This document shows, piece by piece, positions 10,379 to 25,300 of a DNA stretch of 64,000 nucleotides. The notes beneath the pieces are model-generated. The model saw only the letters and a program-made list of their open reading frames with translations. It was not told where the DNA came from and ran no database searches. Position numbers and translations under genes: made by a program. Numbering within the stretch: the stretch's first letter is position 1; the number at the start of each line of letters is the position of its first letter. The DNA comes from Hymenolepis diminuta (Eukaryota > Platyhelminthes > Cestoda > Cyclophyllidea > Hymenolepididae), in NCBI GenBank assembly GCA_900708905.1, contig CAADRB010000007.1, positions 86,532-150,531 on the forward strand, read 5' to 3'.

Positions 10379-13300
10379 CTAAAAAGAGTAGATTTTGTAT
10401 TAACAAATGAACTCAACCAATCGTAAGACTCAACAAGAAAAAATACTTCCCAAAAATCATATTGAAACAGAAAAAAGACATCTAGGACTCCCCTTAGATC
10501 AGGAACTCGCAGATATTAACCTTTATTGATCAATATGAGTAGCAATCTCAATCTTTATGTGTCCGTATAAGTTTGGATATGGAGTACCGATTTAATAATC
10601 AAAAAATCACCTCACTCCTTGTAGGAAAGCGAGCATCTCAGTTTTTTTCAGACTCCTGATATCGTGACTGCATTATAAATTACTATTCAACCCCACATAT
10701 CATGGTTTACTTGAAATTTGCCATTTTCACACTTGGAGGCAACTCCATGTACCGTGGGTAATCATAATAACAATCTGTTGTGCACCGGTAATGCAGCGGT
10801 TAACGTGGTCGACTGTGACTGATTCGATCTCTATCGGTACACAGTAAGTGGGCGGAATGGCCAGTTGCACTAGTTAAGCCCGACTATTCAATGGGGCAGC
10901 AGAATTTGAGTTTATGATAAGGGAGGCTCTAGGACACTACTTCCGCACCCATAACGATCGTCAGAAATATGTCCTCTGATATAGGTTTAAGATTTAATAA
11001 TCTCTAACTTGTTCCTTTTTAACTTATCTTCAATTTAGCAAATAATTCATTTGCCATTACGTCCGTCAATTTATTAATACATGTGCACCAAAATTCTTCC
11101 GCTGTTACCTAAACCTAACTTCGGTAGATACAATTGCGTGCCTTCCTTTCCATTCCATGGGAATGATGGTATGGTTTATAGTATATTATAGAGTTCTAAT
11201 CAACGTATTAGCTGTGAAGCATTACACTACTATCAGAGTTAAGCTCAAGAGCCGCTAGTCTCTTCAAAGGTTTGTTTAAGCGTCCGTGTTTATTTGTTTA
11301 GGAAACAGAACTTATAAAGGGAAATAAGGAGCAGGAGACATCTTTATAGGGAAGACGAGACAGCTCGGTAAGCTGCGCTAAAATTAAATTTTAGTCGGTT
11401 CCGAAGCTATAAATATTAGCTTATACGAGCTCAACGCTCTATTTAAAATGAGAATAGAAGTAGTGCAACCACCAAATTTTTAAACTCGCGAAATATCAGA
11501 TATCAGCCTTCTTCTGGCATCAGACAACTTAAAATCGAATTTTGAAACACATGACCATGAAGCTACAAGAGAATTCAAATCTCTGTTTATAAAATCAGTG
11601 CAATTGTTCTCAATTATCTTGAAAACTCTTCTCCAGTACAAATGAACTCCTCAAATACCCCGAGATGCTAAGGACAAAGAGACACCAACTGCAGAGGTAT
11701 ACTCACATTTCTAGAAAGACATTTTCATATTTAAATACCACCCTATTTGGTAACTGTAATATTTAGAGCTTTGACCTTTTTGTCCAAATGGTATCCTTAA
11801 TACGATCATTAACTGACTTTTATCGTTGATCAAATAGATATAATAATAAAAAAATATGAAAATTGTGAATAGAAATTAATTAGAACATGCCGCGGCGGTA
11901 AAAATATTTCCCCACTATTTTGCCAATGGGGAAAAAAGTACGGAATCCTCACTTCAGTTAGAGGGAATGTAACACATCCCATCACTGGCTATTACGCTTA
12001 AAATGAAATCAGTGACCATTGAGGGTAGTTAATCGATCGATAAAGAAACAATTATATCTACAATCATAAATGTACAGTGTATTAAAAAACGCTCCTATTA
12101 TCTAAGTAATGATCGCCTGTATAAAAAGAGCACGAGAAGAGTCCCAAATTAAGTGTAGAGAATTAGGTGTAAGCGCATGACCGCAAATGAGTCCTCTCAT
12201 TTCCAAATCCACCAACCCTACGTAATATCACACAGAAAAACCAAAGAGAAGTTCCGCAATTTCTGAAAACGGAAAAACATACTTAAAATGACACTTAAAG
12301 CTCCAATATGAGATAAGAGTAGGGAAATCGGAATGTTATTGTTAACATCTAACAACGATAGAGAAACAGTTAAAAACACTGTGTAGTCACTTTTATAAGC
12401 AAACTACTGCCTTAAAATTAATTTAACTTCAGAGAAAGGATTTGACTTTCCCATTTTCTAGGTCAGATCTAAAAAAATCAAACTGTCACATAGTCACTGC
12501 ATATATGATCTATTCAAATAGTGCGAATTTTACAGCAGATGATTATGAAATATGGGAGCCTGTACCCAAACTAACAACAGGACTAAAATGAAACCAATAA
12601 AATAGCCATTTTTAAAGTGGAAGAATGTGAAATAATTATCAGAGGATTTGACTTTAGACGTAAAAAAACCGATTTCACAACTTATTATTTATTTAAATTT
12701 TTAACAACTCGATCACTTAGACATTAGCTTCCCAAATGATGAATTGACTGATTAAAAACGCGCCAATTTCATAGAGCTGGTAGTGAAAGGCATTCAATGA
12801 ATTACTGCATTCCTCCAAATGATACACAACAGCATAAAAAACTTCTGAATCACACTTTACAACTGATTTAATCGAATAAATTGCTTATGATTTAATCTGA
12901 AAGAAAGTGCAGATAAAAGTACGCGACTACACAGGAGTTTCACTTATGGGAAGCATTATCATTTTCCGCAACTCACCAACCTCATAAACACTAAATGCGA
13001 CTTTGAATTGACCTAAAGATACTCTACTCGGAACCATATCTACATATTATCACCTGTAGTTATATATAAGGAAACTGTGGATGTGTTTTAACTGAAATTA
13101 ACCAAATAGAATTCCATTAAATAGTTAAAAATACTAGTTGCAGACATAGTCTTAAATAAATTAAGAAATAAATTTAACAGTAATGCAATACTATCTAGTC
13201 AAATTACTTTGATATTTTAGTTGCAGATATTTTTATTCTACATTTGTATCGTTAATAAAACTGAGATACACAAATAAAACGAGTTGAATTAGCTTAACTT

Positions 13301-16300
13301 TAAGTAAATACGGCAACTGTGTCGTAAGCAACGAACTCTGAGATAAAAATTAAATTGAATATCTGAAATGAAATTGAATGAAAAAATGTCAATGATCTGA
13401 CAAAATGATTAAAGTGGAATTGAATTTCTATTACTGTTCTTGCGCGCTCTTACCTAGTAAAGAAGTTTCATTTCTGCTATATATTACTGCCTAATCAGGA
13501 TGCCAACCAATTCCATATCTCAGAACTTTCTTAATAAATTGGAGAACGTAAGTGAATTACAAGTTCTGCCTTCTTCCTAACCGTGTCTGAGTAACTATAG
13601 TCATGATGCGCCGAAATGAGCTTTTAAGTACCATTATGCTAGTATCATATGGAAACAAAATCAGGGAGAGTGAAAAAGTTAAAATTTGGAAAAATAATAT
13701 ATATTTGCTGGAGAAGAAAATGAAAAATGGAGTTGCTAGCTGCTATTAGATGGAAACGATATGATATCTCCTAAAATTTTGACAACTAAATCACTTAATA
13801 CTCAGTTTTCGCTCTGAAATAGACTTCGAAATAGCAGACAGAGTCGTGAAATCCATCAAAATCCCTTTGCGTTTCACATCCTATAAAACTGGTGAAAGCT
13901 AAATAAAATCAATTTAAGTGGCGCATCGAAATTGAAAGCCGGAAATAAGCTAGGTTCCATGCATTGCAGACTCTGAATTTTTCCTTCATAATATATGCAA
14001 AAAGCCATGCTTTGCATGGATGGTATGCAGTTAATGATAAAAGACAGCTATAGCAAGAACAGTGCACTCTAAGCACACACACAATCTCAAGGATGAAAAT
14101 GAAAACATGTGATAGCAATACAATACATACACAATCTTTGGCTCTTCGGTTTGCACCATTGCGAAGGAGAATACAGGTGACATCAAGGCGATTCTGTTGA
14201 GCAGCCCAATGCAAAGCTGTCCATCCATTCTGTAAAAAAACGAAAAGGTAATGCAAAATTAAGATTTTATCATTACTGCAAAGGTCACCATTTTGTAAGT
14301 ATATAATTATGAAAGACATTGTACATAAATAAACGGTAATGATGATGCAATTACGGGGAAAACAGTCTCATTTCTTGAAAAGTTGATAAAATAGACAATA
14401 GAGCGTGGGTGTGCGCCATATAGAATATCAAAGCATTACATTCAGTTGTACTAAACCTCGTAAAGCAACTTTAGGAGGTCAAACAAGTTAGACTTAGGGA
14501 TTTCCCTTAAAAATATAATGATTTTTCCGAGGAATCAATAGAGCTTTCCGAAATGAGAAGATCAAGAGTTCCGTAGAGCTAATTGTTTATTCAGACGACC
14601 ATAAACGATTTGTGAATTAGGGAAAGAGAATAAGTGGGAAATGGGTTGTAATAAACAGGGGGAATAAAGGTACGATTTGGGAAGCTGGCAGAATTTGCAT
14701 TCTTTTATCGTTAATGAGCAACCAATTAAACATCATCTGACAATTAAAACAGGGTAGAGTTAAGAGTCAAGATAGTAGAATCCCACGCATTCCCATTTAC
14801 CTCAGAAGTAACCATTTGTTTACATATACTATACACGAGACATATTAACTTTACGATAAGAGACAGAATCAAACATTTTCCGTGGCCTAAACTGAATTCA
14901 ATTGGCCTTCTTTTAGGTTTATAAATAAGAAGGAAATATCGTCACTGCTATCTTGTATGTCGACTAAGTAGACAATCAAACCCATATATCAGCAGTAGCA
15001 GTTTCGTAGACAACCCAAGAGGCGGTCACCGAGCTATAAGTGACCTGTTGGAGTAACTCAATGGACACCTAGTAACATCTCTACGACAGCCCAAAATATA
15101 TATTAGAGGCCGCCTAATGTTAAACTATTTATAAGCGAAATTCTAATGTTTAACCAAAATAAAAGCATATATCTGGATAAATACCGTAAAAGGTGGAGGA
15201 AAATGCCCTAAATCGTTAAATCATTGTATTTCAGAATAACACAGAATTTGATAGCCCTAGTAGTAGGTAAATGGTTTTTGAAAGGATAAACCAGTTTTAA
15301 AGTTTACTATAGAACAATCAATTTCGAGACAGAGTGGAATTCCGTACACCAATTAAAATGTAAAATACGCTTAATTTTAAGAGCTTTAAACACCATTGTG
15401 GACTACTTCCTACAGGAAGTGCACTAAATTTCCACTACCTGGAACTCGCCGCATTGCATATAAACAGCTGTTTCAGAGGACTGGAAGAAAATATTAACAC
15501 AAAAATGAATTCCAGATCGTTTCGATAAAAAAATAGCTGGGCCCTGGCTTGGAATTGGCATGTAGTCCATGCATGTAAAATGGAAAAAGTATAAATGTAT
15601 CGCAACTTTTCGTAAGTACAAATAACAAGGAATTGGGAGCTGCATAGAGGATTGCCAATTCATTTTCTCAGCAGTTTTTCAGTTAATATATGGGAAAGTT
15701 TAGGTAAGATTATTTTCAACAACTAATTTAATGATGAAAAAAGAAGAAAATATTTAAACAACCGCAAAGAGAGGTGTAAAAGTGAATAGTGAGCATTGGA
15801 GCTAACTTTTTCGCATTATAATAGAGGTAAAATATTAGAAACGGTAAATTTAGAATTCAAACAGTTCCAAAAGTGAATCACTTAAGTTGGGCGACAACAA
15901 ACCGAGAGACACGGTTATTAAAAGTTCAGAATGCTCACGAATAAACAGACAACTATTAAGAAATAACTCGAAAAATAGGATAATAGAAAGTGGACATTCA
16001 CTTTAGTATCAATGAGTATCAAATATGCACTTCAACAGTGATGTGCCTAGCACCCCTATGCAAACTCCAAGCGAGTGGTTGAGAAGCATAATCCTTTGTC
16101 TATTAAAAATCGAATTATACAACAGTTAAATATAGCGTTTCTGAGTGTATGAAGATCTTCGCAGACGGAAGAATACTTTTGAGCTATTGAACAGATCACT
16201 TTTCCACTTTTCACAACAAATACTATCTACTTCAGTGTCTAATTTAGTAAAGTCACTCAGTCATACGGAAGACAAGCGTGGTTAAAACGTTACATGAATG

Positions 16301-19300
16301 AGCATCAATCTAAACAACACTAAAAGCGATGCTGTTATTGGGACTCTTGGAGGTGGGGGTTAACCTTATATGCGACTGAATTAATTTAATTTTACGGGTT
16401 ATATAAACGGCTACAAATATTTAAAACTCATCTTGTTTAGCAATTCCCTTCTTCATTCTCTATTCGTAGAGGCAGGCATTTCACCTATTGGTACGTCACT
16501 TAACATTAGAATTGGCAATATATGCATTTCTATGAGTGATAATAATATTCCACCGCACTGCAATAAGTGCCTTATATCAGACCACTAAAACCGTATCATC
16601 CGTAAAATCAAACAACTGGCAAAGTCAAAATACAAATGGCGTGTGACATCGAGCCAATTCCAGTAGCGAAATACCAGCCAATCGGCGCAAATTGCGTAGA
16701 AGAAACGGTCGCGCGATGACCGCATAAAATTTAATGACCTCATAAGACCCACCCATACATACATCAGTAACGCAGTTGCGTATTTTAGTTTAACACGTTA
16801 GTAAAACTATATAGAAAAAACTTTTAGGTATATATATACACATAATTTGATATAATATATAGTAATAGGAGCTTAATTTTAAAGAGGATAACAGATATCT
16901 CCCCTTATCCTAGGGGAAAGCAGTAAAAAATTAAGTAGAGGGTACTTAATTTGTTACAATATTACGATATATAAAAAGGATGCACCTTATTGAGAAATCT
17001 TACTTATTAAGAAAATTAGGATATTACTTATAGCCTTTACTGTCAGTTTAAAGGATAAATGTACGTTAATGAATCGATTTACTTGCAGGTAAATATGAAA
17101 ATCTGGGAGAAAACTAAAACAATGTTTAGAAATGAGTAATTTATCTGATTGCTCAAACAAACAACAATGATTCATTTAATGGGACATTAAAACAGGCTTG
17201 AGTCAGCGCCGCCTACGCATTCAAGAAATTGAACATTCTCCCGTGCATATGCCAGTCACAGCTAAAAGAGCAGGGACAATTGGCGGATATAATATGAATG
17301 AATAAAATTCTTAATATAAGGAGATTTCACCAAGTTGGTATTTAGAGATTATGCTCGCACCCAATATCTCATTAGAAAGAATGTAGACTGACTTCGTTCC
17401 GTTGACGCCATTCTGCAAATAATAGAAAGTAATTGCACATGGATAGGTTGGATGAGTCAGTAGTTTAACCTTAAAATTCGCACAGAAATGACCTCAGGCG
17501 TATAGTTACAACCGCTGTGCAGTGGCCTAGTAACAGTCATAGAGCTACGGAAGATTGAATGTTGCAACTATATGCTGTAGAAGTAAACATAATTGAATTT
17601 CTGATTTACGAAAGAAGTTCGCGCATTCCAACTCGCTAAAATAGAAATAACAATACCGAAAGCAAAAAAGCATTCGATTTCTCTACTGACAGTGAATTGC
17701 TCAATTCTTTACAAAATGTTTGAGAGGTTATCCGCAGATGTAAAAGTTCTTTCTGCAAAAATTGGGATTAAAATGTCCTCTGATGTTTCTAACACATCCA
17801 AAACCCCTGTGTTTCCAAATTCTTCTAAAAATTCTACTCAATCTCCGGTTGCACTGTCGCCCCTAGGGTGCTTCCTACTGCAACTAGTTGAGGCGGCCAT
17901 CGATGACGCAAAGTTGCACCCATCAGTGTAAAAGCAAAGAATCCCACGCACTCTATGGGATCTCCCATGATTAAAATCTCTAAGCCTACCGTGTACAAGC
18001 AACAATCAGTCCCGAAATATTGTCCACTTGGTTACCCAACAGACAGAGAGGGACAAAATGAAGGTTGCTGTACTCTTGCCTCCTCTGGAACTCATGAATC
18101 GTCCCAATATGTCTTAGTTGATGCAACCAGGTTCAAACAAAGACAATGTTCATTTACATTTCTAAGCGATAGGCACCGGTGAATGATAAATGCAATGACA
18201 TTGGACTGACTAAACCTGTTTCTTGCTCAAATGAAAGTATAAATAGCGATTGCACGAAATGAAAGCGAGGCAGAACTTTCTCACCATCAGGATCTCATAT
18301 TCTTTCAAAGGTTCCTTAGTCACACATTGGTTGCGGTCTTGCTCGACTTATGCGTAAGATTTCATATCTATTCCTGGACTGGGGTTATACTCATTACGTC
18401 TGCCACAACCGGTATCGTTAATAATGATCTCCGCCAGGTATTTGCAAATCATGGCATATTAAAGGTTATAGTGCCCAGAAATCTCACCCAGTTCTCTTCC
18501 ACTCGATATGAGGACTTTATCGTGGTCTAAATATCTCCCATTTTCATTCTCTACCTAAATTAAAAGGTCTGGAAGAGCAACTTGTTGACATTGTGAAAAA
18601 ACAACCACTTGTGTCAAAAAGAGAGGAGATAGTGAAATAAAATCATAATGCTTTACACGGCCTCATATTGGTGCCCAAATCTGGGTGCACTATCGCAAAA
18701 ATCTTCGTTCTCGATATGTAATTTAACAGTCATGAAATCTCGGAACTCTGGAAATCCAACGCACTCATCGGTCGGAACTCTATTCTGGACGCCTCAGAAA
18801 ACCTTGAAAAAGATTCAAGGTTAATCCAAGGCTCAAACGTATGAATAAATAACTTTCGCCGGGAGGTGTCAGACAAAAATGAAAAATTATTATCAAAAGA
18901 AACATTAAATTAACGATAAAATGTACACTTTTTTAAATGTGATAAAATTATGGGTCGTTGCTTTGCACAATTTTAAGTAAACTGCAGAAGTTTGCTCAAT
19001 CCCGTGATGTTATTGAGTTCTGGAATTTGTGGCTATTTTGGAAGGCAATAATTCGGTTTTTGGAATGTGCCATAATATGCTAAATGCATTACATGAAAGG
19101 ATGATTCATTACTAACGATATATTCACAATAAATTTTCTTTGCTAAAATGGCGTTACAAATAATATCGAAGTTCATTTAAGTAATGAAAGCCCTTCTTGA
19201 TAAAAAGAGTATCAAGCCCAACATTAGTTGCTCAAGTAAATGTGTCAATACGAAAGAAATACTTGCCAGCGAAAATTAATTAAATGAAAATAGGTTTCAT

Positions 19301-22300
19301 TAATTTAGAAGAGAAATAGAGAAAATCTTGACTGAAGTCTAGAAGAATATTCTAGGTTAGTTAGTTGAACAGAGAAAAAGAAATTCAATTTGCTCAAGAA
19401 ATAAATTAATTAAAAGACTTCGCAATCTTAGTCGTTTAAGTAGTACTACTACCACACACCGTAGAGAAGTAATTATGCCTGTTAAGAACAAAATGAAAAG
19501 TCCTCATCATTTTTTATTACCACTATAAACAATCAATATTATTTAATTATGAGGATGAGAAAGTGGATACTACAGTTAAGGTATCATAAAATTTTATACT
19601 TTCCACACCTAGATCACTGTTTCATGTCCTAATATTTCGGAAATCAGGATTAATCCCTTACTTATCTCAGTGAGTTCATGTCCGCTCTATGGAGATTTGA
19701 TTAATCTGATAATTAGCCTAAGTGGTTGGTCTTGCTTTCTCAAAATAGTTCGTTCTTATGATAGCCAAGAGTGGCTATTTGATACATGCTAAGATGTTTT
19801 AAGCATAGAAGTGCTCATGAGAGTGAAATAAACGTAAACATAAAATACTATACAAACCCATCTATGCTTATGCAAGTTACCATTAAGTGGAAGTAGTCAT
19901 TACCCTTAACTAGGAATGCAAAAGCATTAGCCTTTTATCCTTATTTACCGCATTTTGAGTGGGAAAGTTGGAGTGAAGTAAGTGCCAAAAGATGTAAGTT
20001 AATGAAAGGAGATAAAATTAGATCGATGTAATGATATAATACTGCATTCATCTCCAACAGACTGTGGATAAGAAAATAATAAACATGGAAAAAAATTACA
20101 ATTCAGTTTTGAGCCATACGGACCACTATGTAGCTTAACTTGGGAAATTTTTAGCCACAGTAATTAAGGGATTGCATCATTAGACGAATCTAAAAGGTCA
20201 GATGAGAAGTGATAGAATGGGTAAATGCGGAAAATGTGAAGGATCTAACACATGGGCTGAAAAGTCCCGGGCCTAACGAAGAAAATACAGTTTTTTTGGT
20301 TCAAAATTAGCTGTATTCATCAACGTAATCTCCATCAAGAGCAACGCAATCATTCCAGCGCCGCTCTAACATTTCAATACCACTTTTGTAGAACGATTTT
20401 TCTTTTGCCTCAAAATAGGCCTCAGTTTCAGCGATAACCTCTTCATTCGTGCGAAATTTCTTACCGGCGAGCATTTTTTCTGGTCTGCGAACAACCAGTA
20501 GTCGCTGGGAGCCAAATCTGGCGAATACGGTGGATGTGGGAGCAATTCGAAGTCCAATTCATGTAGTTTTGCCATTGTTTTGATTCACTTGTGACACGGT
20601 GCGTTGTCTTGATGAAACAACACTTTTTCTTTGCCATATGCGGTCGTTTCTTTGCAATTTCGGCCTTCAAACGCTCCAATAACGCTATATAATATTCACT
20701 GTTAATGGTATTTCCTTTCTCAAGTTAGCCGATGAATATTACACCACACACATCCCAAAATACCGAGGCCACAACCTTTCCAGCCGATTGTTGTGCTTTC
20801 GGNNNNNNNNNNNNNNNNNNNNNNNNNNNNNNNNNNNNNNNNNNNNNNNNNNNNNNNNNNNNNNNNNNNNNNNNNNNNNNNNNNNNNNNNNNNNNNNNNN
20901 NNNNNNNNNNNNNNNNNNNNNNNNNNNNNNNNNNNNNNNNNNNNNNNNNNNNNNNNNNNNNNNNNNNNNNNNNNNNNNNNNNNNNNNNNNNNNNNNNNNN
21001 NNNNNNNNNNNNNNNNNNNNNNNNNNNNNNNNNNNNNNNNNNNNNNNNNNNNNNNNNNNNNNNNNNNNNNNNNNNNNNNNNNNNNNNNNNNNNNNNNNNN
21101 NNNNNNNNNNNNNNNNNNNNNNNNNNNNNNNNNNNNNNNNNNNNNNNNNNNNNNNNNNNNNNNNNNNNNNNNNNNNNNNNNNNNNNNNNNNNNNNNNNNN
21201 NNNNNNNNNNNNNNNNNNNNNNNNNNNNNNNNNNNNNNNNNNNNNNNNNNNNNNNNNNNNNNNNNNNNNNNNNNNNNNNNNNNNNNNNNNNNNNNNNNNN
21301 NNNNNNNNNNNNNNNNNNNNNNNNNNNNNNNNNNNNNNNNNNNNNNNATTTTTTCCCATCAAGAAGCAGTGTAAAATGAAAACACGAAATTGTTTTTGAT
21401 GCATTGTTTTGAAAATAACAAAAGTAGCGTCACTCTTAGCACAATAACTCACAAACTAATGAGTAGAATATCATGAAATTTTAACAGCTGTCTTTTGAAG
21501 GTAAGTATTAACTGAAAAAAAGTGACTGCAATAAAACTAGCGCCATCTATGTGTTAGGCCCGGGAATTTTCAGCCCATGTGTTATACTGATATGGGAAAG
21601 ACTGTATATCACTACCTTACTTCGCAAGGGAAGTTCAGATATGCAGAAATAGTAAATAGTCAATGAAATGGAAGGTAAATTCTAATGAAGTAAAAAATGA
21701 TGGGATATTAATAACAATAAAAGGAATGTAAAAGGATTCACTGAGATTCCGCACCACAAATTATAGCACATTTTCAATTAATCTTTTGAAGACATTCATA
21801 AATTTTTTTTGCCAATAGTTTTGAGAGTGGGAGCAATGAATGCAAAACGATAGCACGCAAATTTAATGAGAGATCACAAGCAGTTTACACAGAATAAATC
21901 TAAGTTCATAATATAATGAAGTATAGATATTTGCTATTCATCTACTTCTCTCTAAAAAAGGAAAATAAATTTTTATTTATTAAATATTGCTGAGATGTTC
22001 AGGAAATGAGTCAGTGATCTGCAACGATAAGGGCACCATATAACATCAGCCTAAATAACTCCGGATAAAGTATTTTTTATAAATGAACAAAGCGATCAAT
22101 CTTAGGTCACTTCATGCGCATAAGGGTCCTACGCTAAAGACGGGACGCAAAAACAGGAAGAGCATTTCTGTTTTGTGAGACAGCCATAAATGTGCTGAAT
22201 GACAGTAAAACGCAAGAAATTAGAAAATAGGTGTACCTCCGTCTCAAATTTTGGACAAATTCGCATAATGTGAATAGTGAGCGTAAACTACCTGGATGCC

Positions 22301-25300
22301 AAATACATGTCAATAGGCAAGAAAACCTTAAAAGCATACTTGTACGGAACTACCACGTGCACCGGTGGCGCAGTGATCAACGTGCTCGAATGTCAAGTCA
22401 GAGGTCACATCAGGTAAAGTGGAAGGCCAAATGCACTACTTATTTCTGACCGGAAATGGAATGATAGAATGCAAGTTTCTAAGGCTGTCATCTCTCTTAC
22501 CACTTTCATTAATGACTTTGGTAAATTCAATGAAACTTCTGTAACATCTTGTGAATACCCCTGCAGATTTACTTTATTCACGAAAGTTCTTTGTATATAG
22601 TAGTAGTGGATGTACATTGCAAAACCATCGATATTTTTTGTGTTCAAATGACAGAATTTTAAAATGTTTACACATTGGGCACATGATTGGAGGCACTGCT
22701 GTCAAAACGGCAATGACAAGTAAAAACTGTTGCATTTCATGAGGGTTTTAGTATAAACAATCCCATTTTTTGACATTTAGCAAATGGATAAACTGGAATT
22801 CTGACTAGAGTTAGCTAATTCAACGTAAAGTACAGAGATTTATGAACGTAATAATGGGGACAAAGAACTCTTATATCCTCACTAGTTTCGATCATACCGC
22901 AGCGTTTTCAAACTTAAAAATAAGAACATCAGTAATAATTGTCAGTGAGTGGTCTTAATAAAATATTTTGCAGTTTTTTAAGCAAATTTATAAAGAGTTG
23001 AAATGAATTTTTCTGCTATGCTTTAAATTATTTGCCATTGTGACATGCTCCAGCCTTTAAGGAACACACTGGTTCCCTTAGTTACCTAACTCCTGCACTG
23101 TCAGCTTAACTCCTACGCACAATCTAGAGTTGTAACCTCCTCTCTGTTTTCCCTTAGTAAAATACTCCAATAACGACTTCGTCGAATCCACATATGATGA
23201 CTGACAATTTTGCTGAGTTGGAAAGGGTAGTAGATCAGTTAATTTTCTCCATCTTCTAAGCTAAACTTACTCTTACGATAAGACGTCAAAAACAGATTTA
23301 GCTGCTGAAACTCGATAAACTAGAATCTTTTCAGATAGTAAAACATAAAAATATAATCGTAGTAGATATATTACACTAATTCATGGCGATCAGAAGAATA
23401 ATAAACAAGGTCGGGTAACTCATCAGGTAAGTTCTGAGTATTTAAAGTTGGTACATTAATTATCTTCTCTTGAATACAGAAAAAATGTTATCCAGGTGGC
23501 ATGAACAACACAACCAATTTAATATATTCATCAAAAAGATGTGAACATAGTAGCCTTGAGGTCACTAAGAAACTCGGAGAACAAATCCCAAAATATTAAT
23601 TTTGGAGTACTAGAACATAACGCAGTAAATTATTACCCATTAAATAAAATGGAGATAAACTAATGAGTTTAAAATAGAGATTCAGTTGAAGTTCAAAATT
23701 TTAGAATATTCAACAAAGCTTTCCTTCATCCCTTAATACGTCATTTTATCCAGCTCTTTGTACAGAAACTTTATCACGAATAAACATTGCAAGCTTTTGA
23801 TTAGCAATGAATGACAATATTAAAAAACAAAAAAACGGACAATTGAACATCAGGGGTACATTTTACATTTACCGGAGCAATAATAAGTAAATGGAGACGT
23901 GGAATACATTCCATTATTGTTAACATTAAATCAAGGCGCAATACATCATACATTAAGTTCTTCCAAAATCACCATCTAAGAGGAAAAAACACCAATTTGA
24001 CAGAAAATAAGGAGGGGAAAAAAGGAGATCGTGAGAGAGAAACAAGGGTATTTCCGTTTAAATTGAAATTTCCGACAAAAGTTTATTATTCAAATCTTAA
24101 GTAACAAATATAAACTAAAACATTTACAAGGAACCTAAACAGTGCTAAAAATCTACTTCATTAGGAACTTTAAAATTTTGTGGACAATAGGAATATAAAG
24201 TAGTATTTCACAGATAAAAATAAATTACCTTATCTACGGCATTGATATCAGCACCCATTTCGAGAAGAGTTCGAACGAGGGAAGTATTTCCATGGTAGGA
24301 GGCGAAGATGAGTGGAGTGAAGTCGGCCTGAAATTGAATAGGAGGTTAACATTAAAAATAAAGTAACAGAAAAAATTAACCTTGCAAATCTACACGATTA
24401 ATAGATAGCACTTATCGGTCTTCCTTAATGCACTACGCAGTGAGTAGGCCTAAACCTTTAGTTCATAGTAATATCGGTCATAGCACTATAAAATGAATTC
24501 GCCTAACGCCGTAAACAATCGGCAGTTATACATAATTCAGAGACCTGGTTAACAATTACGGCCCATGGTAGATTCCTATAATGGGGCCATTGCACAAATA
24601 GGGTAATAGGAGAAATATTTAAATATTAAATCATCTAAACTTAAGTATTAGGAGAGTTACTCTGTGGAAAAGATATTTAGATAGCTTAACTGTTCAGCAA
24701 TGTGTCAATTAGTTAAGAAGCTATGAAGTCCAGAAATCAGTTGCTAGTTGGCAAATATGGCAGTAGATCATTATAGATCGATGACAAGACAGTCGAGGAC
24801 TGTCAAACAAAATTCAAGGCGATGGATTCTATACATTTAAGTACCTAAAGGCTTCAGAAATTTCAGACAAATGATTAAATACGATTCGAAATCCATATTA
24901 AACCTTCAGCAATGTGTGTTCTTTTCCTATTATATGTAGACAAAAAAACTGAGAAATCATTGTTTAAGATGATCTCAAATATGACGAAAGACAAAGAATT
25001 CCAGTTAATGCAAAGATAAAATTTCGCAAAAGCGTAATATCTAAAAGTAACAGGTACTTATAATTGTGAAAAACAAACAGTAAAGGTAAGATTTCAAAAG
25101 TGAGGCTTCCTCAAGTAAAGAGGCCATTTAGAAGATCACTGTCTTTAAGTGAAAAGTTGTCCAAAAAACGAATGCGAAAACATAATTTCAACTAAGATTG
25201 TATGTGCTTTCTTCAAGAATATAGTGCCCTAATTTTGGGTAGCTAATATCATGAGAAGTTACCGAGTGAACCTCAACTGAATTCAAGTTACGCCCGTTCA

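Larger units (their letters stand above)
20248..21582 (-). mobile_element. Mariner transposon (Tc1/mariner superfamily, irritans-like), inactive
   Basis: The element is bounded by 30-bp terminal inverted repeats (20248-20277 and 21553-21582) that differ at one position, and is flanked by the TA target duplication at 20246-20247 and 21583-21584. Its termini (ACACATGGGCTGAAAA and on) and the subterminal CACATAGATGGCGC on the transposase 5' side are typical of mariners. The span is 1335 bp including a 545-N gap, close to the usual 1.3 kb. The transposase is on the minus strand and is broken. It sits in intron 6 of the ankyrin gene, in the same orientation as the gene. Confidence 0.93.
14230..24228. 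other. Ankyrin gene intron 6 (9999 bp)
   Basis: Besides the mobile elements listed at 17692-18850, 20248-21582 and 22357-22480 it contains a less AT-rich patch with two CCAAT boxes at about 16625-16760. The rest, including 14330-16600 and 22750-24220, shows no exon or recognised repeat. Confidence 0.6.

Noticed and set aside
20739..21452. Long open frames on both strands across the mariner gap
   Set aside because: They are open only because N positions translate as unknown residues.
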